Source: Primulina eburnea (Eukaryota; Streptophyta; Magnoliopsida; Lamiales; Gesneriaceae). From it: DNA of 64,000 bases. The stretch's first letter is position 1; each line of letters begins with the position of its first letter. Positions 36,123-46,845 of the stretch are shown one piece after another. The notes beneath the pieces were generated by a model. It saw nothing but the letters and a program-made list of their open reading frames with translations. It ran no database searches and was not told where the DNA came from. A program made the position numbers and the translations under genes. The stretch spans positions 3,728,885 through 3,792,884 of the forward strand of contig NC_133102.1 of assembly GCF_022965805.1 (NCBI RefSeq), in the 5' to 3' direction.

Positions 36123-39100
36123 TTACCAACCAGATGATGGGGTCTTGAGGCGGCTTCTCTCGGACTTAATAGAAGCAATAACTGAATCAGCAGACGGCCC
36201 CAAACCCTTTCTTCCTACCAGCTTCACCCCAAGCTTCTCCGTGAGGTAGTTCATTCTATTCTCATCACCCCCTCTGACTTCTCTGAGATCAAGGGCTTGT
36301 TGCTTAGATAATAGGGTATAAATGTGAAACTCCTGCCTCTGATTAAAATGAGACTGAAGCTGCTCAAAAAGCAACTTGTTCGAATGCTGTAGATCTGGCT
36401 TCTTTCTCTGATTGCCAAAAGTCACCCTTAAAATGGCATTTGAATCAAAATCTTTTCTACCAAAAATTATAGAAAAGCTGCCAAATTCAATATCAGGTTC
36501 TCTGAATAAATCTGCAAGAATAGAAGCACAACTGTGTGCATTCCTTGTTGGATTCTTCTCAACTTTTAACCTTGAAGCTCTAACTCGCGCATAATGAGCC
36601 ATGTTGGCAGCTTCTCTAAACCCACTGAGCAAAGCACCGTGCATGGTAGCTGGATAGCGCCTAGTGGTAGCTTCCCCAGCAAAGAAAACCCTCCCATCTC
36701 CCACACTTTCAGCTATAATATCATAATCATCGCCTGAGGCCCCAACAGCAACATTGGAGTAAGAACCTAAGCAGAACGGGTCACTACCCCATCTAGTACA
36801 AACAGTTTGGATAGGTTCTGGAACTTCAATACCTTGTGGTTCATATATACCTGCATTACCAAGGCTAGCCACTTGTTAGAAAAGCCCAACTACTGGCAGT
36901 GATAACAGACACTAGCAACTAACATTCTTAGCTAAATCAATAAGACCAATTCAACCAAAAAATGGGATTGCTTTCTAATATCACAATTCATTCTCACTAG
37001 AAATTCATCAGGTTAACAAATTTAACGGAAAATAAGGTAATTTATCATCTTCATGCGAATAAAGCATAAATCGGAAGCAAGAATTTAGATGCTTAAATGC
37101 AAGCTAGTGAAAGAGGGCCAAACACCATAACCTGATTGAGTACATATACCAAATAATTACTCTGCAACAATAAATGATGTCACCCCATTGCCTGTTGTTC
37201 ATCTCTCACCAAATTGTACCACGACAGGGACAAGTAACTGTTTGTCTATTTTTCCCCGTGGATTACTACCGTATGCATTTGAATTTCAAATTAGTCTATA
37301 CACCGTTTAATAAACATAAACCTTGAATCTTTTAATCACGATTATTACCATGTGACAGTCAATCCATTTGAATTTCAAATTAGTCTATACACCGTTTAAT
37401 AAACATAAACCTTGAATCTTTTTATCATGATTATTACCATGTGACAGTCAATCTTCATTTCCCCCCAAATATGGAACCTTAACTGTTCAATCATAAATTG
37501 TTCATTGTAGAGAATTTTCTTGTTAACATCTCAGCCAAGTTCATACCAAATAAATACGAAGAAAAATTATTTTGGTAGCATGTTCTAATGATAACATTGT
37601 GAATTCACCCACTTCTATCGTGTGAAATAGAAGAACAGTGAAACTAAAACACATCACACAAAATATGATATATGATATCTCTATAAATCAGATGAGGAAA
37701 GCTAATGGGAAATTAAATTCGTGCAAAAAGAACTGCAAATCACCATTTTTATGATGTAAATACAAGCTCATAAATTTCAGTCATGACTTGTTTTGCTAAT
37801 AGCACGAGACAAAACAAATACAATCATGTAGACAAACACAAATTTTTTATTTCTACTATTTATTTCGTAAATAAATCATACCAGAGGTAAAGCATGGGCA
37901 ACACATACTTCTAATTTCTCATGTAAACGGAGTCAGTATAACAATTGGAACATATTACAAAAAAAAAGGCTTTAGTCATGCAAGTATTCTATGTATACTA
38001 GTTTTTCCTAAGGCTCAAATTACAATAATTAGCACACTAGGAGTAAAGAAAACCAACACATAAGAACCTTTAAGAATCAGAAGCACCCTTGTCACAGCAT
38101 CAGTAGGCTCCATGGTCTCAAACTTATGTGCAGCTTCCCCTGCTACTAAAGCAATCAAGATTGGACCACCAGCTACAGTTGCATAGCTGTAAAAAAGGAA
38201 GAATTCACCCTGAAGGCTAGGATCATCAGAGAGATGTCCAAATGTATCGAGGTCAGTTCCCCAAAAGGCATGTGAAAAGAGCATTGCGACCTTATTTAAC
38301 AAGCCAAATCCCAACCTTTTAATTCCTTCAAGCTTTCTCTGAGGTAACTCAGGGATAAACTTTATGGAACCAGATTTTAGAACTCCTAGAGGAACTGTGC
38401 AAAGAGCCATATCACCATCATAAACCTGCCCACCGGCAGCAACCTGAACCCCATCACTGGTATAACGGATGGCTTGGACAGTTTTCTCGTAAAGAATTGG
38501 GACATTCTCTGCCAATGCCTGGACCAGTCTTCCATTTCCACCAGGCAGAAAGCAGTGATCCCCTCCCATATCAAATGGATCGTCCTGATCCCAAAATGCA
38601 AGTGAAAGCTTTGAAAGCAATCCAGCATTTGCATATTCCAAGTTTGCAAGATGCCAATGAAACAATTTCATCTCTTCTCCGTTAACAGAATCACCGGGGG
38701 ACTCCCAGAAGGTCTCCAATGCCGCTCCTAGAGAAACATCCTGCGAAACATCTCCCATCATCTGCCTAAGTTTACTTACCTTGTCCAGAAGTTGGTTAAA
38801 AGAAGTTTCCACTTTTCGATCCAAATCAGGGTCAACAGGTCTTCCGTCTACACTGTAAATAGGACACTTGTCCCTCACTTTATGAAGTGTATATGCCAAT
38901 TGCCGGGCCAAAATCCCAAGAGGATTCCCCAATGTACCCGTCAACACGCTACCTCCCAAATCGGCAACAGCTGTCCTATTCCCAACCTCCAGCTTTTTTG
39001 TGTACACCCTACCTCCAGCACGCTTCCTTCCTTCCAAAACTGTCACCTTAAACCCAAAAGTCATCAACTGCCTTGCAGCAGCCAGCCCCGCAAGGCCTGC

Positions 39101-39919
39101 TCCAATCACTATCACATGTGGTTTACTCGGCTCCACCAAAATCCTTTCCTTTATGCCTGGTGCAACCCCAAAGTTTATATACCCTTGTAAAACCAAATAG
39201 TTATAAGCAGAATCCAGTAAAACCCCGCAATGGTTAGGAATAATATCCAGAAACATTTCCTTGGTAATCCAAGTTGAGACATTCTCACGCCACCTTGTAA
39301 TTATATGATTCCGGATCAAGATATAATTTACCTGCTCGATTCCACCAACCACGGAAACCACCCCGGCATCTATTTCTTCATCAGTGAGCGAATCTGCGGG
39401 AAAACCCGACGTCAATGCAACCAAGGCCTCGGACATAGCCTCCTTATTAATCACAATTATCTCCTCCGATACGTCATTGACAACTTTCTTTCCTACAACA
39501 TCACCAGAATTTAAACCATAGCCATGTTTTTTAACAGCTAAAGAATTCGAAATTTCCGTCTGGGCTTTCCTGAATTCGCCTGAACTCGAAGCCAGTGACC
39601 CAACTAGAGCTCGAGTTTCGTTGGTATTAGACAAAAAAGTTAAATCTTTTACCTGGTTCGGATAAGACTGAGGTCGACGAGGCCTGCCACACCTCCTCCT
39701 CCTAGGAATTGCCGCCAAGTTTATTCTATTCTCATGCAACGAATTGCCATTAGAATCAGAGTTTTGGCCCAAACCGGAATTCAAACCTAGGTTTTGAATA
39801 AAACCGGGACTTGGGTTGGCGCTAGGGCTCGAAGTGGGCAGATGAATGGTGAACTGGAGAGGATTACTGGGTTGATTCGTAATGCGAGGATGAGGTTTTT
39901 CATCCGATGAGAATTCCAT
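36123..39919 (-). CDS. LDL1: Lysine-specific histone demethylase, LDL1-type
   Basis: Two exons, 39919-38068 and 36850-36123, joined after LILKG, give 859 residues. This is the plant homologue of LSD1, a flavin amine oxidase that removes methyl groups from H3K4me1/2. Residues 165-255 form the SWIRM domain ([20 protein letters not shown]...). GAGLAG at about 273-278 is the FAD-binding glycine motif. [13 protein letters not shown] carries the lysine expected near the flavin N5. The second exon has [20 protein letters not shown], the C-terminal flavin-contact segment. The animal Tower insertion is absent, as in other plant members. A basic [12 protein letters not shown] at about 71-82 resembles an AT-hook. 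The size and single intron agree with Arabidopsis LDL1 (SWP1), which represses FLC and other loci. The intron carries a 92-bp tandem duplication. Confidence 0.93.
37273..37456. repeat. 92-bp tandem duplication in the LDL1 intron
   Basis: CATTTGAATTTCAAATTAGT...CCATGTGACAGTCAAT occurs twice in direct succession, starting near 37276 and 37368. The copies differ at a few bases only, for example ATCACGATT versus ATCATGATT, so the event is recent. Confidence 0.85.
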
Positions 39920-40290
39920 CGCAGTAATTCAGATCATACCATAATCATAAACCAAAATTGCATCACAGAATTTCTTCCTTGTCTTCGATTGCAGAGTGAA
40001 TTGAAAACGAATCACTGATTCTTGGCCCTGTGAAGAGTGACAGCGATGATCCCAGGTGGAAAATTTAGAAAAATATTCCTCCTCGCAAACCCATTTAAGA
40101 AAATGGAAGCTGTATGCCCAGTTCAAAATTAGCAAAATATGTGGTTTTGCCTAAAATTATTGAAATTGAAAATAAGAGTTAAATATTGAAATTTAGCATT
40201 TGATGGATATACGTAATGATTTATTTATTTAGTATGTGATAAATATATGTAATGATTTTTTGAAATAATGAAATTTTGTGTCCGTGAGGT
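39920..40290. promoter_or_regulatory. LDL1 leader and promoter region
   Basis: The leader and promoter of the minus-strand LDL1 gene must lie here. The left edge of the transposon nest follows at about 40,295. I assign no specific element. Confidence 0.4.
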
Positions 40291-41425
40291 TATGAAATCG
40301 AAATTATTTGAAAGAATATTTTTCATTTTTCATGCATCAAATATAATTCTACAACAATAATATATAATGCTTGATTTACGAGATATTCTGAATTTATCGC
40401 ATGTCTTTTTGTGATGAAATATAATAACGAGATACTCATGATAGATCTTCGGTCTCTATCTGTAGTGACCCGTTCCAGAATCACCTACTAATCAAAAACT
40501 AAGCATGCAATTAACCTAATTAACAATAATCAGAGATAACAGCGGAAATAGTCAACAAAAAAATAATAGTTATACAACCCAATCGAAGTCTAGAATAACT
40601 CCAAATAAAATATCCAATACAACCATATCGAATCAAAACAATACCGATAAACTAAACCAACCAGCTACTCAACGTCCTCCTCTTGCTCCTCCTGAGCTGT
40701 CCAACCTGAGGCCTGCCCCGTGGGAATGGGGTGTCCAAGAATAAACAAAACCGAGGACGTGAGCGATAAGAACGCCCAGCACAAAAGTATGAGTATACAG
40801 ACCTATATGAAATGCACATGCTATGATCATGATACCGGGGTAGTCAAGAAACAGGAGTCACAAAAGGATCTCAACAATGCTCAGTCTAGAGGCGCCAAGT
40901 GGATAGTGCCGCGCGGTCCAACCTCTGGGTCACTGCATCCACTACAAGACAGACGTGGACCTAAAATGTCCCGGACCACCGAAGCCCTCCCGACCCGTCG
41001 GCCACTGTGTACTCTCGGTGTCCATGCGTCCACAAGACAGGGCTGAGCGGCCCCAAGATATAGCTTATCTCGAAAGAGATACATCTCGGATAGTACTTTC
41101 GTACCTCTATCACAGCAATCCTAATCCACTGGAACCACCAGACAACAGATCTAATCCAAGCCTATTCATCAAGTGAAAACCATCACTAAACTTATCTACC
41201 AGACTTAACTAGATAATCCTGAGATAAATACTGATAAAATTCCAAACCTTCGTCCGTCGCTAGCCCGCTGATGCCGCTAGCTCCCAACTAGAGCACAGCT
41301 CTGCTACAAGACCAGCGGCTCCCCGCTAGTGCCCAAATCTCGGAACAAGACTAGAACCTGTCAGAAACGACTGAAAGGCTATGGAATTCTCTGAATTGGC
41401 GAGTCAAAATGAGGAAATCCGACCA

Positions 41426-41435
41426 CTATTTATAG
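41426..41435 (-). promoter_or_regulatory. LTR TATA box (LTR copy 1)
   Basis: On the minus strand this reads CTATAAATAG, a classical plant TATA box, inside the LTR. Identical sites lie at 43108-43117 and 44863-44872 in the other two LTRs. Immediately upstream on the minus strand lies the TTCGGA-NNN-TCCGAA palindrome array. Confidence 0.8.
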
Positions 41436-41441
41436 GCCATG

Positions 41442-41657
41442 TTCGGATCGTCCGAACCCTCTTCGGAACGTCCGAACTCTTACGTGTCCATCGGCTCTTG
41501 ACAGCTCATGATCGGATCCTCCGATCATACACTTCGGACCGTCCGAACATGCACGTGTCCAGCTGCTCTTGACACCTCATGATCGGATCCACCGAACCCA
41601 CCTCGGACCTTCCGAACTCTTCGGTGCTTCCGAACCATCTTCGGTCCGTCCGGTCAT
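41442..41657. repeat. 6-3-6 palindrome array in U3, LTR copy 1
   Basis: About eight units of the form TTCGGA-NNN-TCCGAA occur, including TTCGGATCGTCCGAA, TTCGGAACGTCCGAA, ATCGGATCCTCCGAT and TTCGGACCGTCCGAA, with a three-base spacer throughout. ACGTGTCC and CTCTTGACA-type words lie between some of them. Confidence 0.9.
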
Positions 41658-41738
41658 GACTCGGTCAAAATTACACCTTAAACCTTCTTAATCACCATTA
41701 CTCCGTTAATTACCCAATTTGGAATTCGGGCTACTACA

Positions 41739-41751
41739 TTCTCCCCCCCTT
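41739..41751 (-). other. Polypurine tract, first internal segment
   Basis: On the minus strand it reads AAGGGGGGGAGAA directly before the TGTAGTAG start of the LTR, so it is the plus-strand DNA primer of the retrotransposon. Confidence 0.85.
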
Positions 41752-42044
41752 AAAAACGATTTCGTCCTCGAAATCAAGCTTAGAGGATGAACAAAACAAA
41801 ACAACTCTCCATATCTAAGGGACAACCCATCACTAGACGCTTAGCTAACACCGAATGACCCATCGGAGTAGAAACGGAAAGAATGACGTCTACGATCGTC
41901 CTGGTCACCCCAACGACCTACACTCCCCTGACTACTCTCATCACCAAAGTGGTCAGCCATTGCTACAACAATAGAATGGGGAAACTAGTAAATTGGTCAA
42001 CGGAAATCCCAAAACAGAAATCTATATCCCAAAATCGTATGCAT

Positions 42045-42060
42045 GCTCTGATAATAATCA
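42045..42060 (-). other. Deletion junction: truncated primer site fused to LTR copy 2
   Basis: The plus strand reads GCATGCTCTGATA directly joined to ATAATCAGAGATAAC. In the intact copy (43727 on) the primer site continues to CCA and about 90 bp, including the LTR end, follow before that sequence. A deletion with ATA microhomology explains it. Confidence 0.85.
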
Positions 42061-43123
42061 GAGATAACAGCGGAAATAGTCAACAAAAAAATAATAGTTA
42101 TACAACCCAATCGAAGTCTAGAATAACTCCAAATAAAATATCCAATACAACCATATCGAATCAAAACAATACCGATAAACTAAACCAACCAGCTACTCAA
42201 CGTCCTCCTCTTGCTCCTCCTGAGCTGTCCAACCTGAGGCCTGCCCCGTGGGAATGGGGTGTCCAAGAATAAACAAAACCGAGGACGTGAGCGATAAGAA
42301 CGCCCAGCACAAAAGTATGAGTATACAGACCTATATGAAATGCACATGCTATGATCATGATACCGGGGTAGTCAAGAAACAGGAGTCACAAAAGGATCTC
42401 AACAATGCTCAGTCTAGAGGCGCCAAGTGGATAGTGCCGCGCGGTCCAACCTCTGGGTCACTGCATCCACTACAAGACAGACGTGGACCTAAAATGTCCC
42501 GGACCACCGAAACCCTCCCGACCCGTCGGCCACTGTGTACTCTCGGTGTCCATGCGTCCACAAGACAGGGCTGAGCGGCCCCAAGATATAGCTTATCTCG
42601 AAAGAGATACAGCTCAACAGTAAAGGCTATCTCGAAGAAGATACGGCTCAACGTGAAATGCAACGTGCAGTAATAAACGTGACATAATAGCATGCATCAA
42701 ATGACATATAACAATGCACCACATAATCATGCAACACATATATGAATGTATACTCAACCAGGATATCTCGGATAGTACTTTCGTACCTCTATCACAGCAA
42801 TCCTAATCCACTGGAACAACCAGACAACAGGTCTAATCCAAGCCTATTCATCAAGTGAAAACCATCACTAAACTTATCTACCAGACTTAACTAGATAATC
42901 CTGAGATAAATACTGATAAAATTCCAAACCTTCGTCCGTCGCTAGCCCGCTGATGCCGCTAGCTCCCAACTAGAGCACAGCTCTGCTACAAGACCAGCAG
43001 CTCCCCGCTAGTGCCCAAATCTCGGAACAAGACTAGAACCTGTCAGAAACGACTGAAATGCTATGGAATTCTCTGAATTGGCGAGTCAAAATGAGGAAAT
43101 CCGACCACTATTTATAGGCCATG

Positions 43124-43339
43124 TTCGGATCGTCCGAACCCTCTTCGGAACGTCCGAACTCTTACGTGTCCATCAGCTCTTGACACCTCATGTTCGGATC
43201 CTCCGAACCTACACTTCGGATCGTCCGAACTCCCACGTGTCCAGCTGCTCTTGACACCTCATGATCGGATCCACCTAACCCACTTCGGACCTTCCGAACT
43301 CTTCGGTGCTTCCGAACCATTTTCGGTCCGTCCGATCAT
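43124..43339. repeat. 6-3-6 palindrome array in U3, LTR copy 2
   Basis: Same array as in copy 1. The unit at 43193-43207 is TTCGGATCCTCCGAA, whereas copy 1 has ATCGGATCCTCCGAT at the matching place: both arms changed together. Confidence 0.9.
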
Positions 43340-43420
43340 GACTCGGTCAAAATTACACATTAAACCTTCTTAATCACCATTACTCCGTTAATTACCCAAT
43401 TTGGAATTCGGGCTACTACA

Positions 43421-43433
43421 TTCTCCCCCCCTT
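43421..43433 (-). other. Polypurine tract, second internal segment
   Basis: Minus strand AAGGGGGGGAGAA directly abuts the TGTAGTAG LTR start. Confidence 0.85.
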
Positions 43434-43726
43434 AAAAACGATTTCGTCCTCGAAATCAAGCTTAGAGGATGAACAAAACAAAACAACTCTCCATATCTAA
43501 GGGACAACCCATCACTAGACGCTTAGCTAACACCGAATGACCCATCGGAGTAGAAACGGAAAGAATGACGTCTACGATCGTCCTGGTCACCCCAACGACC
43601 TACACTCCCCTGACTACTCTCATCACCAAAGTGGTCAGCCATTGCTACAACAATAGAATGGGGAAACTAGTAAATTGGTCAACGGAAATCCCAAAACAGA
43701 AATCTATATCCCAAAATCGTACGCAT

Positions 43727-43738
43727 GCTCTGATACCA
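43727..43738 (-). other. tRNA-iMet primer-binding site
   Basis: TGGTATCAGAGC on the minus strand lies four bases after the LTR end (ACTACA-TTTA). It is the standard initiator-tRNA primer site of plant LTR retrotransposons. Confidence 0.92.
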
Positions 43739-44878
43739 TAAATGTAGTGACCCGTTCCAGAATCACCTACTAATCAAAAACTAAGCATGCAATTAACCTA
43801 ATTAACAATAATCAGAGATAACAGCGGAAATAGTCAACAAAAAAAATAATAGTTATACAACCCAATCGAAGTCTAGAATAACTCCAAATAAAATATCCAA
43901 TACAACCATATCGAATCAAAACAATACCGATAAACTAAACCAACCAGCTACTCAACGTCCTCCTCTTGCTCCTCCTGAGCTGTCCAACCTGAGGCCTGCC
44001 CCGTGGGAATGGGGTGTCCAAGAATAAACAAAACCGAGGACGTGAGCGATAAGAACGCCCAGCACAAAAGTATGAGTATACAGACCTATATGAAATGCAC
44101 ATGCTATGATCATGATACCGGGGTAGTCAAGAAACAGGAGTCACAAAAGGATCTCAACAATGCTCAGTCTAGAGGCGCCAAGTGGATAGTGCCGCGCGGT
44201 CCAACCTCTGGGTCACTGCATCCACTACAAGACAGACGTGGACCTAAAATGTCCCGGACCACCGAAGCCCTCCCGACCCGTCGGCCACTGTGTACTCTCG
44301 GTGTCCATGCGTCCACAAGACAGGGCTGAGCGGCCCCAAGATATAGCTTATCTCGAAAGAGATACAGCTCAACAGTAAAGGCTATCTCGAAGAAGATACG
44401 GCTCAACGTGAAATGCAACGTGCAGTAATAAACGTGACATAATAGCATGCATCAAATGACATATAACAATGCACCACATAATCATGCAACACATATATGA
44501 ATGTATACTCAACCAGGATATCTCGGATAGTACTTTCGTACCTCTATCACAGCAATCCTAATCCACTGGAACAACCAGACAACAGGTCTAATCCAAGCCT
44601 ATTCATCAAGTGAAAACCATCACTAAACTTATCTACCAGACTTAACTAGATAATCCTGAGATAAATACTGATAAAATTCCAAACCTTCGTCCGTCGCTAG
44701 CCCGCTGATGCCGCTAGCTCCCAACTAGAGCACAGCTCTGCTACAAGACCAGCAGCTCCCCGCTAGTGCCCAAATCTCGGAACAAGACTAGAACCTGTCA
44801 GAAACGACTGAAATGCTATGGAATTCTCTGAATTGGCGAGTCAAAATGAGGAAATCCGACCACTATTTATAGGCCATG

Positions 44879-45094
44879 TTCGGATCGTCCGAACCCTCTT
44901 CGGAACGTCCGAACTCTTACGTGTCCATCAGCTCTTGACACCTCATGTTCGGATCCTCCGAACCTACACTTCGGATCGTCCGAACTCCCACGTGTCCAGC
45001 TGCTCTTGACACCTCATGATCGGATCCACCTAACCCACTTCGGACCTTCCGAACTCTTCGGTGCTTCCGAACCATCTTCGGTCCGTCCGATCAT
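44879..45094. repeat. 6-3-6 palindrome array in U3, LTR copy 3
   Basis: Same units and order as copy 2, from TTCGGATCGTCCGAA to the TCGGTCCGTCCGAT end. Confidence 0.9.
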
Positions 45095-46400
45095 GACTCG
45101 GTCAAAATTACACATTAAACCTTCTTAATCACCATTACTCCGTTAATTACCCAATTTGGAATTCGGGCTACTACACTATCCATTGGATCAATATCATTTC
45201 CAGAAGTAAATGTTGTAAGTAAAAATGAATTTAAACCTGAAAATCAAAATCAAAGTCAATGACAAGGTTTTGGTCGTGGTCACGACTGTGGTTTTGAAAA
45301 TAATCGAGATAGAGATAGTTACTTCTATAACTCATATCAAAAAAACGTCGCGAACCACCCACTAAAAGGAGATAATGAGAACATGAGTGTTAATAAAAAT
45401 CACTCGAAACGATTTGAAAGCTCTTGTTTTAGATGCGGCACTCCAGGACATTGGTTTCATATCTGTCGAGCCTCCCGAGCACCTTTTTAAGCTCAATAAA
45501 GAATTAATAAAGGGAAAAAAAGACCAATTTCACTGAACACAGTGACCGTTTGAGTTATTCAACTCATTTTGATGCTTCAGATTTTCTAAATAATTTCTCT
45601 GAAAATGATCGATATATTGATGGAATAGAAATGTAAAATATTTATTTTTCATGTGCTCATATGCTAATGTTTTATTGTATAATTATGATATGCATTATAT
45701 TTTTCAATAAATTACATATGTATTGTTAATAATTTTTTCATTGCATAATTTTTGAAATTCGAATATGGAAAATACTATGAACAAAGCTAAACAAAGAACT
45801 AATCTCATGGAAGTTTGCATACCTGATAGTGATACAACTGACACTATTATCCGAGATAAAAGATATTTCTTGGAACTAAAACCAACAAAAACAATGGTGA
45901 ATACAATATCAGGTAATATAGACTTGATTAAAGGTTGTGTTAAAGCGCATTTTTTGTTACCTAATGGTACAAAATTTCTGATAAATGATGCTTTGTATTC
46001 ACCGCAATCAAAAAGACATTTGTTGAGTTTTAATGACATATATTCTCATGGGGTTGATACTTAGATAATAAATGAAGTAAATGAGACATATATGTGTCTT
46101 ACCACATATAAATCAGAAAATAAATATGAAGTTGAAAAACTATAAATGTTCCATATTGGATTGCATTATACACATATAAGTTCAATTGAATCAAATATGG
46201 TAGTTAATAATTTTTCAATATTAATCAATCGACATGATCGATTATGACATCCTAGTTCAACAATGATGTGAAAATTTATAGAAAATACACGTGACCATCC
46301 GCTGAAATACCAGAAGATCTTTCAAAATAATAAGTTTTAATGTAAAACATGTTCTCTTGGAAAACTTATTATCCAAACTGAATCACCCATGTTTCTTGAA

Positions 46401-46845
46401 TGTGGGGACCCGGACGCTAATCATACTCTTATTCATCATTAGGACAATTTAATCAATTAAAATAAATAGGGTCTAAATTTTTTTTTAAATGCGGAACGTA
46501 ATGGAATCATTTATTATACATATCAGTATAAAATAAAGTACAAGTCCTGTACCGCATATATTTATTCAACTAAGGTTTGACAGCTAAATGTCAAGTGTCC
46601 AAACCCTATCTCTAATCCAGGTCCGTAGTCTCCACTCTAATCTCGATCTATCTTCATCTCCTCGACCCTGAACATGTCTCACCTGTTGTCACGTACACAT
46701 ACAAACAAGACAACAACCGGATAATTCCGGTGAAAATATAATCCCAGCATAAATCAACGAAACATGCGATAATATAATCAATACAGAAGGCATGAAATAA
46801 ATATCAGAAATACGTATCAAAAATGGAAGCGAAAAAATATAAAAT
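46401..46845 (-). mobile_element. Truncated LTR related to the solo LTR at 6399
   Basis: It begins TGTGGGGACCCGGACGCTAA and follows the first ~440 bp of the 6399 element, including GGGTCTAAATTTTTTTT, CACCTGTTGTCA, ACAAGACAACA and CCGGATAA(C/T)TCCGGTGA. It ends without a CA terminus or target duplication. It lies inside the copia element between the integrase start and RT, and the missing integrase was probably lost in the same deletion. Confidence 0.8.

Larger units (their letters stand above)
40461..45175 (-). mobile_element. Triple-LTR non-autonomous Ty3/gypsy array
   Basis: The order on the plus strand is LTR (40461-41738), internal (41739-~42051), LTR (~42052-43420), internal (43421-43742), LTR (43743-45175). 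The whole is flanked by CTATC at 40456-40460 and 45176-45180. On the minus strand each LTR begins TGTAGTAGCCCGAATTCC and ends GGGTCACTACA. Behind the LTR end lies the tRNA-iMet primer site TGGTATCAGAGC (43727-43738) and before the LTR start the polypurine tract AAGGGGGGGAGAA. The 322-bp internal part keeps only the first ~40 gag codons and a gypsy-type pol end (TTCGAGGACGAAATCG) fused together. The LTRs (1,433 bp complete) are longer than the internal part. Copies are nearly identical; the first LTR has lost ~150 bp and the second its first ~70 bp. Confidence 0.93.

Noticed and set aside
16010..39919. KTF1 and LDL1 as a functional silencing gene cluster
   Set aside because: They are separated by unrelated genes, have independent promoters, and gene order in plants rarely reflects pathway. 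Treated as chance.
40720..44329. A conserved 108-residue frame (MGMGCPRINKTEDVSDKNAQ...) present three times on the plus strand
   Set aside because: It lies inside the three LTR copies, antisense to the element, and is repeated only because the LTRs are nearly identical. No domain was seen.
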